Origin: JALZKA01 sp963725035
GTDB taxonomy: Bacteria > Actinomycetota > Thermoleophilia > Solirubrobacterales > 70-9
Assembly: GCA_963725035.1 (NCBI GenBank)
Contig: CAVRWX010000011.1
Location: 248,001 to 312,000 of the forward strand
Direction of reading: 5' to 3'
DNA length: 64,000 nt
Shown: positions 51,920 through 60,066 of the stretch, piece after piece
How positions within the stretch are numbered: the first letter of the stretch is position 1
How the letters are laid out: every line of letters begins with the position of its first letter
Translations under genes and position numbers: made by a program
The notes under the pieces: generated by a model
What the model was told of the DNA's origin: nothing
The model's database searches: none
Seen by the model: the letters and a program-made list of their open reading frames with translations, nothing else

Positions 51920-53563
51920 GTGATCAGAGAACGCTTTGGGAAGGTGAAGGTCGGCTCGCTGGGCCTTCTGCCCGACGTCCCGTTCAACGTCAAGGTCCTC
52001 ATCGAGGCCGGCATCGTCAGACCGACGCGACCCGACCGCATGGGCAAGGTGCTGCGTGAGCTTCGGCGCTGGGGTGCCTCGCCGGCGGCGGGCGCCGCGG
52101 CGGCAGCGATCCGCCACCCGAACGAGACGATGATCATCGACGAGCTAGGTGAGCTCACCTTCGCGGAGGTTCAGGAGCGCTCGAACAAGCTTGCAAATGC
52201 CTTTGCCGCGAAGGGGATCTCGGAAGGGGACGGCGTCGCAATCCTCGCCCGCAACCACCGTGGCTTCGTCGAGACCGTGCTCGCTGTCTCGAAGCTTGGC
52301 GCGAACGCGCTCTTCATGAACACGATGTTCTCGGGGCCTCAGCTCGTTGACGTGCTCGAGCGCGAGGACCCGAAGGCGGTCGTCTACGACGAGGAGTTCC
52401 TCGGTGTCATGGAGAAGGCGAACGTGGAGCTCCAGCGCTACGTGGCCTGGGCGGAGGGGAGCAAGGCGGACGACCCCACGATCGAGTCGCTGATCGAGGA
52501 GACCGACGACGCATCGGACCTCAAACCGCCCGAGAAGTCGTCCAAGTTCATCGTCCTCACCTCGGGCACCACCGGCACTCCGAAGGGCGCCCAGCGCGGA
52601 CAGCCCGACACGCTTGGGCCGATCGCGGCGCTTCTATCGAAGATCCCGCTGAAGGCGCGTGAGACGACCGTGATCTCGGCGCCGCTCTTCCACTCGTGGG
52701 GCTTCGCGCACTTCTCGATCGGGCTCTCGCTGTCTTCGACTTACGTCCTGCGGCGGAAGTTCGACCCGGAGGAGATGCTCAAGTCCATCCAGGACCACAA
52801 GGCGTCGGCGCTGATCGTCGTGCCGGTGATGCTCCAGCGCACCCTCCAGCTCGACGACGAGGTCATCCAGAAGTACGACCTCTCCACGCTCAAGGCGACG
52901 TGCGCCTCGGGCTCCGCCTTGCCCGGAGAGCTCGCCACCGAATGGATGGACGCGACCGGCGACAACCTCTACAACCTCTACGGGTCCACCGAGGTCGCTT
53001 GGGCGACTATCGCGACGCCCCAGGACCTTCGCGACGCGCCCGGCACCGCCGGCCGCATCCCGCACGGCACCGTCTTGAAGATCTACGACGAGGACGGCAA
53101 GGAGCTCCCTCAGGGCGAGACGGGCCGGATCTTCGTCGGCAACGAGATGAAGTTCGAGGGGTACACGGGCGGCGGCAACAAGGACATCATCGGCGGGCTA
53201 CTGAGCTCGGGGGACGTCGGCCACCTAGATGAGGAGGGGCGCCTCTTCATCGACGGGCGTGACGACGAGATGATCGTCTCCGGCGGCGAGAACGTGTTCC
53301 CCCGTGAGGTCGAGGACCTGCTCGCAGGCCACGAGGCGGTGGACGAGGTCGCCGTCATCGGCGTCGACGACGAGAAGTTCGGACAGGCGCTCAAGGCGTT
53401 CGTCGTCACTACGTCGTCCGGCTCGCTGGACGAGGACGGAGCCAAGAAGTACGTCAAGGAAAACCTGGCCGGCTACAAGGTCCCGCGCGAGGTCGAGTTC
53501 ATCGACGAGCTGCCCCGGAACGCGACCGGCAAGGTCGTGAAGCGCGATCTCGAAGACGCCTAG
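51920..53563 (+). CDS. AMP-binding acyl-CoA ligase (fatty-acid CoA ligase-like)
   Basis: 547 residues from the GTG at 51920. Adenylate-forming core: SKFIVLTSGTTGTPKGAQRG (P-loop, A3), NLYGSTEVAWATIATPQDLR (A5), GDVGHLDEEGRLFIDGRDDE with MIVSGGENVFPREVE (A7-A8), and the C-terminal Lys in LPRNATGKVVKRDL (A10). It activates a carboxylic acid, probably a fatty acid, with ATP and joins it to CoA. The N-terminal 60 residues are unusual, with a basic, amphipathic start (IRERFGKVKVGSLGLLPDV). It is convergent with the SRPBCC gene, sharing a CTAG across both stops. Confidence 0.92.
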   Translation: MIRERFGKVKVGSLGLLPDVPFNVKVLIEAGIVRPTRPDRMGKVLRELRRWGASPAAGAAAAAIRHPNETMIIDELGELTFAEVQERSNKLANAFAAKGISEGDGVAILARNHRGFVETVLAVSKLGANALFMNTMFSGPQLVDVLEREDPKAVVYDEEFLGVMEKANVELQRYVAWAEGSKADDPTIESLIEETDDASDLKPPEKSSKFIVLTSGTTGTPKGAQRGQPDTLGPIAALLSKIPLKARETTVISAPLFHSWGFAHFSIGLSLSSTYVLRRKFDPEEMLKSIQDHKASALIVVPVMLQRTLQLDDEVIQKYDLSTLKATCASGSALPGELATEWMDATGDNLYNLYGSTEVAWATIATPQDLRDAPGTAGRIPHGTVLKIYDEDGKELPQGETGRIFVGNEMKFEGYTGGGNKDIIGGLLSSGDVGHLDEEGRLFIDGRDDEMIVSGGENVFPREVEDLLAGHEAVDEVAVIGVDDEKFGQALKAFVVTTSSGSLDEDGAKKYVKENLAGYKVPREVEFIDELPRNATGKVVKRDLEDA

Positions 53564-54050
53564 GCTTCGGCGCGCTCTGCGTCGGCCGCAGCGGCTACGC
53601 GCTGCTGGCGCTCCGACTCGACCAGCCGCTTGAGCTGCTGGAGCGAGAGGCGCAGGTTTTTCGAGATGCTCGGCGCCGAGACGCGCTCGGAGATCCATCC
53701 CGTGAGGCCACCGCCCGCCACGCCGTACTGGTAGCGGAGCTCCACCCGGGTCGAGCCGTTGCCGGCCGGGCGCAGGCGAAAGCGCCCGCGCTGGTCGATG
53801 CCGGTGACGGAGCTCCACGCGAGGTCGTTGGGCTCGTCCCATTCGACCATCTCGATCAGCCCGCCGACCTCGGCCGAGCCCGACCTTGATCAGCATGCGC
53901 CGGCGCGCGCCAAGGCCCGTCGTCGCCTCGCCGTCCGCGTCCCAGCGGGTGATCCCCGACATGAAGCGGTCGTAGCCGTCGAGGTCGGACAAGATAGCTC
54001 CAGACAATCCGGGGCGGCGAGCCGACGACGACGCTTTCCGACAGCCTCAT
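53560..54050 (-). CDS. SRPBCC family protein, two frameshifts in this sequence
   Basis: Three frames form one 162-residue protein: MRLSESVVVGSPPRIVWSYL, then DLDGYDRFMSGITRWDADGE with ARRRMLIKVGL, then AEVGGLIEMVEWDEPNDLAW with GIDQRGRFRLRPAGNGSTRV and a long C-terminal helix. Removing one C near 53988-53991 and one base near 53878-53881 joins them. This is a polyketide cyclase/START-type helix-grip fold seen next to lipid genes in this lineage. It lies four bases after the acyltransferase gene, likely in the same operon. Confidence 0.75.
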
Positions 54051-54053
54051 CGG

Positions 54054-55055
54054 CTAGCCGATCACGGGGTAGCGCCGCTCGGCGGCGAGTCCGTCGAGCG
54101 CTTCCTGCATGACGCCGGTGACGTGCTCGTAGACCTCGTCGATGTCGGGCTCCTCGCCGAACTGCTCGCGCAGGTGGATGGCGGGGAGGACGTCGCTCGT
54201 CATCTTGGCCGGCAGCGGGATCCGCGGCAGGAAGTCGCCGACGGTCAGGCCCCATGGCGGCGCGATGAGGATCGGCAGCACCTTCAGGCGCGCGGTGCGG
54301 TCCAGGCGAAGGAGCTTCGCGAGCCAGGCGCCGCGGTCGAGCCAGAGCGCGGTCTCCTGGCCGCCGATGGTGACCACCGGGACGATCGGCACGTCCTTTT
54401 CGAGCGCGAGCCGCACGAAGCCGCGACGGCCGCCAAAGTCGATCTTGGAGCTCTGCCAGCTCGGGCGGTGAACCTCCCAGTCGCCGCCGGGGAAAACGAG
54501 CACAGCCGCGCCCGCGTCGAGCGCCTTGAGAGCGTTGTCGTGCGATGCGGCGACGGTGCCGAAGCGGCGCAGGAACGGGCCGAGGGGAGAGGCGAGGACC
54601 AGGTTGTGGGCGAGCTGGTGGAAGCGGCGCTCGACACCGAAGTAGGTGGAGAAGGCAAGGGTGAAGAAGATCGTCTCGGGCGACATGTTCCCGCCGGTGT
54701 GGTTGCCGACCAGGAGCACGGCCCCGTCCTCGGGCACGTTCTTGAGGTTCCTTACCTCGGCCCGGTACCAGATGGTCGCCATGAGCCACGAGAGGGGCAG
54801 GTTCTCGCGGATGTAGTCCGGATCGCGGTCGTCGAGGTCCGCTTGAAGGCGCTTCGCGAGAGAGCGGGCGGCGCTGCCGGCAGCCCTGCCAAGCAGGCCT
54901 TGGCCCATGCGCACCGCGTCGCCGGTGGCCCGGCCGACGCTGTCGGCCAGTCCTTCGAGCGGCACGCGCTCGGAGATCTTGGGAGAACCGCCGTTCGTCG
55001 AGGCGTGGTGGCCGTTCGTCGAAACGTCGCTTGCGGGCTTTGGCGCGGATGCCAT
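54054..55055 (-). CDS. lysophospholipid acyltransferase-like protein (FPGG variant)
   Basis: 333 residues. A disordered start (MASAPKPASDVSTNGHHAST) and helical region precede the acyltransferase fold. GAVLLVGNHTGGNMSPETIFF has the catalytic His followed by Glu seven residues on instead of the usual H-x4-D. LVFPGGDWEVHRPSWQSSKI carries FPGG rather than FPEG, as in diacylglycerol-acyltransferase-like proteins. VPIVPVVTIGGQETALWLDR follows. The acceptor lipid is unknown. Hairpin copy E lies just upstream of its ATG, in the gap shared with divergent cysS. Confidence 0.85.
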   Translation of the reverse strand: MASAPKPASDVSTNGHHASTNGGSPKISERVPLEGLADSVGRATGDAVRMGQGLLGRAAGSAARSLAKRLQADLDDRDPDYIRENLPLSWLMATIWYRAEVRNLKNVPEDGAVLLVGNHTGGNMSPETIFFTLAFSTYFGVERRFHQLAHNLVLASPLGPFLRRFGTVAASHDNALKALDAGAAVLVFPGGDWEVHRPSWQSSKIDFGGRRGFVRLALEKDVPIVPVVTIGGQETALWLDRGAWLAKLLRLDRTARLKVLPILIAPPWGLTVGDFLPRIPLPAKMTSDVLPAIHLREQFGEEPDIDEVYEHVTGVMQEALDGLAAERRYPVIG

Positions 55056-55083
55056 GAGTCGAGTCTATGACTACCCAGGAAAA

Positions 55084-55124
55084 CTCAACGGCACCTGCTT
55101 GTCGCGCCGCCGTTCGGCGACGCG
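55084..55124 (-). repeat. dispersed hairpin element, type I copy E
   Basis: Read on the minus strand: stem CGCGTCGCC / GGCGGCGCG with loop GAAC and tail ACAAGCAGGTGCCGTTGAG. Against copies A and B one T-A pair becomes C-G and a neighbouring T-A becomes T-G, so pairing is kept. It lies in the 89-base gap between the divergent acyltransferase and cysS genes, its tail pointing to the acyltransferase. Confidence 0.7.
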
Positions 55125-55144
55125 TCAGACACAATGATGGCCCG

Positions 55145-56497
55145 ATGCGCGAGGTGAGGATCAAGGACACGCTTACCGGCGAGGTGCGGGCGCTCGAGCC
55201 TCGAACCGCCGGCAAGGCGGGGATCTATGCCTGCGGCCCCACCGTCTACGGGCGGATCCACGTCGGCAACGCGCGCCCGTACGTCGTCTTCATGCTCGTC
55301 GGCCGGCTGCTTCGCCACCTGGGCTACGAGACCACGGTCGTCATGAACGTCACCGACGTGAACGACAAGATCTTCGACGCAGCGAAGGAACTCGGCGTGC
55401 CCGTCGGCCGACGCATGCGGCTGAGATGACCCGCCTCTACATCGAGGACACGGGCCTCCTGGGCATCGGCCGGCCGGATTCAGAGCCCCTCGCGACCGAG
55501 ACGATCCCGGAGATCGTCGAGATGATCGAGGCGCTGATCGAGCGCGAGTACGCGTACGAGTCTGGCGGCGATGTCTACTTCCGCGTGCGGAGCTTCGACG
55601 ACTACGGCAAGCTCTCGAACCGCGATCCCGACGAGATGGACCAGGGCGAGGAGGCCGGCACGCAGAGCCTCAAGGAGAACCCGCTCGACTTCGCGCTCTG
55701 GAAGGCGCGCAAGCCGGGCGAGGACACCGCGTGGGAGAGCCCGTGGGGCGAGGGTCGCCCCGGCTGGCACATCGAGTGCTCGGCGATGGCCGAGAAGGTC
55801 CTCGGCGCCGACTTCGAGATTCACGGCGGCGGCGTCGACCTGGTCTTTCCCCATCACGAGAACGAGGTTGCGCAGTCCGAGGGCGCCCGAGGGCTTCCGC
55901 TGGCCCGCATCTGGATGCACAACGGGATGATCCGGATCGCCGACGAGAAGATGTCGAAGTCGGTCGGGAACATCTTCGGCCTTCGCGAGGCGATCGACAC
56001 CTACGGCGCGCATGCCGTCGTCGCGTTCCTCATCTCGGGCCACTATCGCCAGCCGCTCGAGTTCTCCGATGGCGCCCTGGAGGAGGCGAGCGCCAGGGTC
56101 GATCGCATCCGCAACTTCCTGCGCGAGCCCCGGGTCGAGGGCAAGGACGACTTTGCCACCGAGCGCGAGGAAGCGCTTGTTGAAGCGCTTTGCGACGACT
56201 TCAACACCCCGCGGGCGCTCGCGGCCGTGTTCGAGCTGATCGCCGAGGCGAATCGCAGGCCCGTGCCTGGTGCCCGCGACGCGCTCGAGCGCATGCTGCC
56301 TCTCCTCGGCCTTGAAGGCATCCTTTCGTCCGACGACGAGGCTGGGGAGGAGGCGTTAGACGCTCCTCCGTGAGCGCGATGAGGCCAGAGCTGCGCGTGA
56401 CTTCGAGCGAGCCGACAACGCGCGCGAACGCCTGGCCGAGCTGGGCTGGGAGGTCCGCGACTCGGCCGAGGGCTCAAAGCTCGTGCGCCGTGGCTGA
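55145..56497 (+). CDS. cysS: cysteinyl-tRNA synthetase, two frameshifts in this sequence
   Basis: Three frames together give about 450 residues. The first has the HIGH region YACGPTVYGRIHVGNARPYV and ends after VTDVNDKIFDAAKELGVPVG. The second starts near EMTRLYIEDTGLLGIGRPDS and holds the zinc site (HIECSAMA and HHENEVAQSE) and KMSKS in ADEKMSKSVGN. The third is LLRERDEARAARDFERADNA with RERLAELGWEVRDS, to the TGA at 56497. A lost base (or two gained) near 55407 and a gained base near 56361 explain both shifts. It is a single-copy essential enzyme type, so the gene is probably intact in the organism. Confidence 0.87.
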
Positions 56498-57146
56498 CGT
56501 CGTCTACGGGCGCCGTCCCGTCGCGGAGGCCGAGCGCGGCCGCCGCGGCGTCCTTCGCATCGTCACCGCCGACGACGCCAGCCCGGATGAGCTGACGCGG
56601 CTCGCGGGGTCCCCTGACCACCAGGGGATCGTCGCCGAGGTAGAGCCCTATCCCTACGCCGATCCCGACGAGCTCGCCGCGGCGCCTGATGCCCTGATCG
56701 TCGCGCTCGACCAGGTCCAGGACCCTCACAACCTCGGCGCCGTCTGCCGCTCGGCCGAGGCCGCCGGTGCGACCGGCGTCGTGATCCCTGACCGGCGGGC
56801 GGTTGCGGTGACCCCCGCGGTCTGCAAGGCGTCGGCGGGAGCGGTCGAGCACCTGGCGGTTGCGCGGGTGCGAAATCTCGCCGACTGGCTCGAGGAGGCG
56901 AAGCAGCGGGCGGGGCTCTGGGTCTATGGCGCGGCTGCGGAGGCGGCCGAGCCGTACACGTCCGTTGACCTCAAGGGCCCGGTCGTCCTGGTGATGGGGA
57001 GCGAGGGCTCGGGCCTCAGGCCCAGGGTCGAAAGCATGTGCGACGCGCTCGTCTCGATCCCCCTGCGGGGGAGGGCAGCGTCGCTCAACGTGTCGGCCGC
57101 GGCGGCGATCCTGCTGTTCGAAGCCGTTCGCCAGAGGGATGCCTAA
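56490..57146 (+). CDS. rlmB: 23S rRNA (guanosine-2'-O-)-methyltransferase RlmB
   Basis: 218 residues from the GTG at 56490, overlapping the end of cysS by eight bases. SpoU/TrmH family: substrate-binding N-domain (VVYGRRPVAEAERGRRGVLR, DHQGIVAEVEPY). The knotted SAM domain has DQVQDPHNLGAVCRSAEAAG, LVMGSEGSGLRP and SIPLRGRAASLNVSAAAAIL. It methylates a 23S rRNA guanosine in the peptidyl-transferase region. cysS-rlmB-sigH order is as in Bacillus. Confidence 0.93.
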   Translation: MADVVYGRRPVAEAERGRRGVLRIVTADDASPDELTRLAGSPDHQGIVAEVEPYPYADPDELAAAPDALIVALDQVQDPHNLGAVCRSAEAAGATGVVIPDRRAVAVTPAVCKASAGAVEHLAVARVRNLADWLEEAKQRAGLWVYGAAAEAAEPYTSVDLKGPVVLVMGSEGSGLRPRVESMCDALVSIPLRGRAASLNVSAAAAILLFEAVRQRDA

Positions 57147-57203
57147 AGGACCCTCCGGACGGACCCCGTTTCCTGCAACGGAACGTGCATTCGAAAGTTG
57201 GGG

Positions 57204-57240
57204 TTGACAGAACTACGCGTACCTGCATAAACTTACGCGT
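57204..57240 (+). promoter_or_regulatory. promoter of the sigH-like gene with paired ACGCGT sites
   Basis: TTGACA (57204-57209), an 18-base spacer and TAAACT (57228-57233), near consensus. Two ACGCGT hexamers lie at 57215-57220 and 57235-57240, 20 bases (two helical turns) apart, around the -10. This spacing suits a dimeric regulator. The transcript leader would be about 110 bases. Confidence 0.6.
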
Positions 57241-57350
57241 CAGTAAGGGTGAACTAAAGGTCGAGTCTTATCCGGCCGATGGAGATCCCATAGGAGAGGG
57301 GCGCCCCCGGGGAGGAGTGGCGCCACCGAATTCAACCGAGAGGAATTCTG

Positions 57351-58073
57351 GTGGCCGTTTCTGCTTCCCATAATGCTGTTCAGCTGTCCGAGCCCGCGCC
57401 GGCCGTCGCCGCCGCCACCGCTCGCCGCCCCCGGTCTGAGGCTCAACCCGAGCTTGATGATCACTACCTCGTCGCCCTCGCCAAGCGGGGATCCGCCGAC
57501 GCCTATGACCGATTGATCCGCCGTTATCGCGGATTCGTGCGGCTGAAGGCCTCGTCGTACTTCCTGCTTGGAGGCGACTCTGACGACCTGATCCAGGAGG
57601 GGACCGTCGGCCTGTACAAGGCCATTCGCGACTATCGCACCGATCGCGAATCGAGCTTCCGCAACTTCGCGGAGCTCTGCATCACCCGCCAGATCATCAC
57701 CGCGGTGAAGACCGCGAGCCGCAACAAGCACGCACCGCTCAACCAGTACGTGTCGTTCGCCCAGACGCCGGCAGCGGCCGGCGACTCGGACACGACGCTC
57801 GAGGACATCCTCCCGGGCCCGATCTCCGACGATCCAGCGGACCGCGTGATCGCCTCGGAGGAGCTGTCGAGCCTGGTGGCCTGCCTCGGGGACGTGCTCT
57901 CCGAGCTGGAGAGCGAAGTGCTTGCGCTCTATCTCGATGGCTACAGCTACGAGGTGGTCGCCGAGCGGCTCGAGTGCGACACGAAGACGGTCGACAACGC
58001 CCTTCAGCGCGTCAAGCGCAAGGTCTCCGCGCACATCTCGGGTCGCGAAGTCCTGCTCTCTAGGCGACCCTAA
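57351..58073 (+). CDS. sigH: RNA polymerase sigma factor, SigH (Spo0H)-like
   Basis: 240 residues from a GTG preceded by GAGAGGAATT. After an Ala/Pro-rich 35-residue start, sigma region 2 reads AYDRLIRRYRGFVRLKASSY with FLLGGDSDDLIQEGTVGLYK and AIRDYRTDRESSFRNFAELC. This is the strongly conserved Spo0H-type segment (ITRQIITAVKTASRNKHAPL follows). Region 4 helix-turn-helix is YSYEVVAERLECDTKTVDNA. In Bacillus this factor drives the switch to stationary phase, competence and sporulation. Here the regulon is unknown. The neighbour rlmB matches the Bacillus arrangement. Confidence 0.88.
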   Translation: MAVSASHNAVQLSEPAPAVAAATARRPRSEAQPELDDHYLVALAKRGSADAYDRLIRRYRGFVRLKASSYFLLGGDSDDLIQEGTVGLYKAIRDYRTDRESSFRNFAELCITRQIITAVKTASRNKHAPLNQYVSFAQTPAAAGDSDTTLEDILPGPISDDPADRVIASEELSSLVACLGDVLSELESEVLALYLDGYSYEVVAERLECDTKTVDNALQRVKRKVSAHISGREVLLSRRP

Positions 58074-58124
58074 GGGTTGACTCCGGCAGACGCCCGTTTG
58101 GGAGGCGAGGTTGCCCTCATCAGC

Positions 58125-58472
58125 TCACTCGCCGGGGAGTCCGTGTTTCGCGACTCCCCGGTCGTAGTTGAGGCGCATCAGGGCGATCACGTCCGTGACG
58201 TCTTCCTCGGACTCGATCGAGCGGGAAGCGAAGCCCGGGCGGCCGGGGAAGACGGGGTGGTAGGTGATGCGCCCTGCCTCGAACAGCTCGTGCCAGACCT
58301 TCTTCGGGAAGCCGAAGTGGGCAACGCGCGAGCCGTGAAGGTGCCCGATTTCCCGCTTGCCCAAGCGGAATCCGTACTCCCCGCGTGATCCGGTGCCGGC
58401 GCTGACGCCCGGCCAGGAGGAGACCTCCTCGTCGATCACGTCGAACGCTGTCTTTGTCTCGGTCTCGGTCAT
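58125..58472 (-). CDS. DUF5519 (luciferase-domain-like) family protein
   Basis: 115 residues, MTETETKTAFDVIDEEVSSW. The family pattern is seen in GEYGFRLGKREIGHLHGSRV, AHFGFPKKVWHELFEAGRIT, YHPVFPGRPGFASRSIESEE and DVTDVIALMRLNYDR. Function of DUF5519 is not established. It is divergent from soxR with 60 bases between starts, so it is the prime candidate for a SoxR-controlled gene. Confidence 0.78.
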   Translation of the reverse strand: MTETETKTAFDVIDEEVSSWPGVSAGTGSRGEYGFRLGKREIGHLHGSRVAHFGFPKKVWHELFEAGRITYHPVFPGRPGFASRSIESEEDVTDVIALMRLNYDRGVAKHGLPGE

Positions 58473-58532
58473 CTCATGGCTCCAATCTGGCGGTTTTCAC
58501 GAGACTACAAGTTCAAGTAAGCTTTAAGTCAA

Positions 58533-58979
58533 GTGGAAGATCAGATCACGATCACGGAGGCGTCCAGGCGCAGCGGAGTCGCAGCTTCGGCCCTGCGTTT
58601 CTATGAGGACAAGGGCCTGATCTCGTCCGAGCGAGCGGGCTCCGGGCACCGCCGCTACCCGCGCACCGTGCTGAGGCGGATCGCCTTCGTCGTCTTCGCC
58701 CAGCGGGTCGGCCTGTCGCTCGACGAGATCGGCCACGAGCTCGAGAAGCTCCCACCCGATCGCGCGCCGATCAAGAGCGACTGGGCCAAGCTCTCGGGCA
58801 ACTGGAGCGAGCGGATCGACGAGCGCATCGCCGAGCTGGAGCGGCTCAAGGCGGGCCTGACCGAGTGCATCGGGTGCGGCTGTCTGTCACTCGATCGCTG
58901 CAAGCTTGCGAATCCTGGCGATCGGGCGGCGAGATTCGGGCCCGGCCCGCGATACTGGGTCGGCGACAAGCCCGGGTAG
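58533..58979 (+). CDS. soxR: redox-sensitive MerR-family regulator SoxR
   Basis: 148 residues, GTG start. MerR winged helix at the N-terminus (TITEASRRSGVAASALRFYE), a long dimerisation helix, and the SoxR [2Fe-2S] cluster ligands C112, C115, C117 and C123 in ECIGCGCLSLDRCKLANPGD. The cluster is oxidised by redox-cycling compounds and switches on target promoters by DNA twisting. In actinobacteria SoxR responds to endogenous redox-active metabolites. The stop codon lies inside the tRNA-Thr gene (10-base overlap). The 60-base upstream gap has repeated AAGT strings but no clean inverted operator. Confidence 0.92.
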   Translation: MEDQITITEASRRSGVAASALRFYEDKGLISSERAGSGHRRYPRTVLRRIAFVVFAQRVGLSLDEIGHELEKLPPDRAPIKSDWAKLSGNWSERIDERIAELERLKAGLTECIGCGCLSLDRCKLANPGDRAARFGPGPRYWVGDKPG

Positions 58980-59042
58980 CTCAATTGGCAGAGCATCGCT
59001 CTTGTAAAGCGAAGGTTGCGGGTTCGAGTCCCGCCCTGGGCT
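58970..59042 (+). tRNA. tRNA-Thr (anticodon TGT)
   Basis: 73-base cloverleaf: acceptor GCCCGGG / CCTGGGC (one G-T pair), D-arm AGCTCAATTGGCAGAGC with loop GG, and anticodon stem TCGCT / AGCGA around CTTGTAA with anticodon TGT. The T-arm is GCGGG-TTCGAGT-CCCGC and the discriminator base is T. CCA is not encoded. The first ten bases overlap the end of soxR, and the next gene begins one base after the tRNA. Confidence 0.95.
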
Positions 59043-59043
59043 C

Positions 59044-60036
59044 TTGAACGAGGAGATCAACTGGCACGACGGCGACCGGCTGATCCGGTTCGCCGATGGC
59101 GCCCTCGCCGCTGCGCCAGACATCCTCGCGGACAACGGCTGGGACTCCTACGAGTTGTTCTCGACCGAGCGCGCACTCGCGGCGGCGCCCGACGCGCTTG
59201 CGGGACGGGCGGCCGAGATCTACGCCTTGCGTCCCGGCGCGGTGAACGAGATCGCGGCGGAGCAGATAAGCGAGGTCGCATCCGATCAGCTCGTCGCCTT
59301 CGGCGGCGGCCGGGTCGTCGACGTCGCCAAGGCGATCGCGGCGGTGACCGGCGCCCGCGTCGCCGCGATCCCGACGACCCTCTCCGGCGCCGAGATGACG
59401 CGGATCCACAAGCTGCCGGACGGTCACAAACCGCGGGAGGGGCTCAACCGGCCCGTCCTGGTTATCGCCGATCCCGGCGCGATGACCGCGCAGCCGGAGC
59501 GCGAGCGGCGAGCGTCGGCGATGAACGCGCTCGCGCATGCCGCGGATTCCCTCTACACGCCGTTCGCCCAGCCCGTCTCGCGCATGGCGGCGCTCGAGGG
59601 AGCCCGCCTGATCGCCGCCGGCATCGAGGAGGACCGACGCCGAGACCTGGCGCTCGGGGCGATCCTCGCCGGTTACGCGATCGACAGCGCGGGCTTCTCG
59701 CTGCACCACGTCATCTGCCAGAGCCTTGTCCGCGTTCTTCGCATCTCCCACGCCGAGACGAACGCGGCGATGCTGCCGCGGGTGATCGAGGCGCTTCTGC
59801 CCCGCGTCCCCGAGGAGATGGCGGAGCTGGCGGTCGCGCTCGGCACCACGCCGGAGGAGCTGCCCAGCCGGATCGAGTCCCTTTCGGGCGGCCGCCGGAC
59901 GCTCTCAGAGATCGGCGCGGACCCCGAAAAGCTCGACGAAGCGCTCGACGTGATCCAGGCGCGTGGCGAGCTGGGAATGACGCCTGACACGCCGGATCGC
60001 GACGAACTGCGGCGAATCATCGAAATCGCCTGGTAA
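59044..60036 (+). CDS. iron-containing alcohol dehydrogenase, maleylacetate-reductase-like
   Basis: 330 residues from a TTG directly after the tRNA; the true start may be slightly different. Group III dehydrogenase features: LVAFGGGRVVDVAKAIAAVT (NAD-binding GGG), AIPTTLSGAEMTRIHKL, DPGAMTAQP, the iron-site helix ASAMNALAHAADSLYTP and LHHVICQSL, and HAETNAAMLP near the end. Members reduce maleylacetate or oxidise glycerol and other alcohols. The PTTLSGAEMT segment resembles maleylacetate reductases. No aromatic degradation genes are near, so the substrate is open. Confidence 0.85.
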   Translation: MNEEINWHDGDRLIRFADGALAAAPDILADNGWDSYELFSTERALAAAPDALAGRAAEIYALRPGAVNEIAAEQISEVASDQLVAFGGGRVVDVAKAIAAVTGARVAAIPTTLSGAEMTRIHKLPDGHKPREGLNRPVLVIADPGAMTAQPERERRASAMNALAHAADSLYTPFAQPVSRMAALEGARLIAAGIEEDRRRDLALGAILAGYAIDSAGFSLHHVICQSLVRVLRISHAETNAAMLPRVIEALLPRVPEEMAELAVALGTTPEELPSRIESLSGGRRTLSEIGADPEKLDEALDVIQARGELGMTPDTPDRDELRRIIEIAW

Positions 60037-60066
60037 CCACGCACGCTCAGGCGTGTAGCCATCTCG

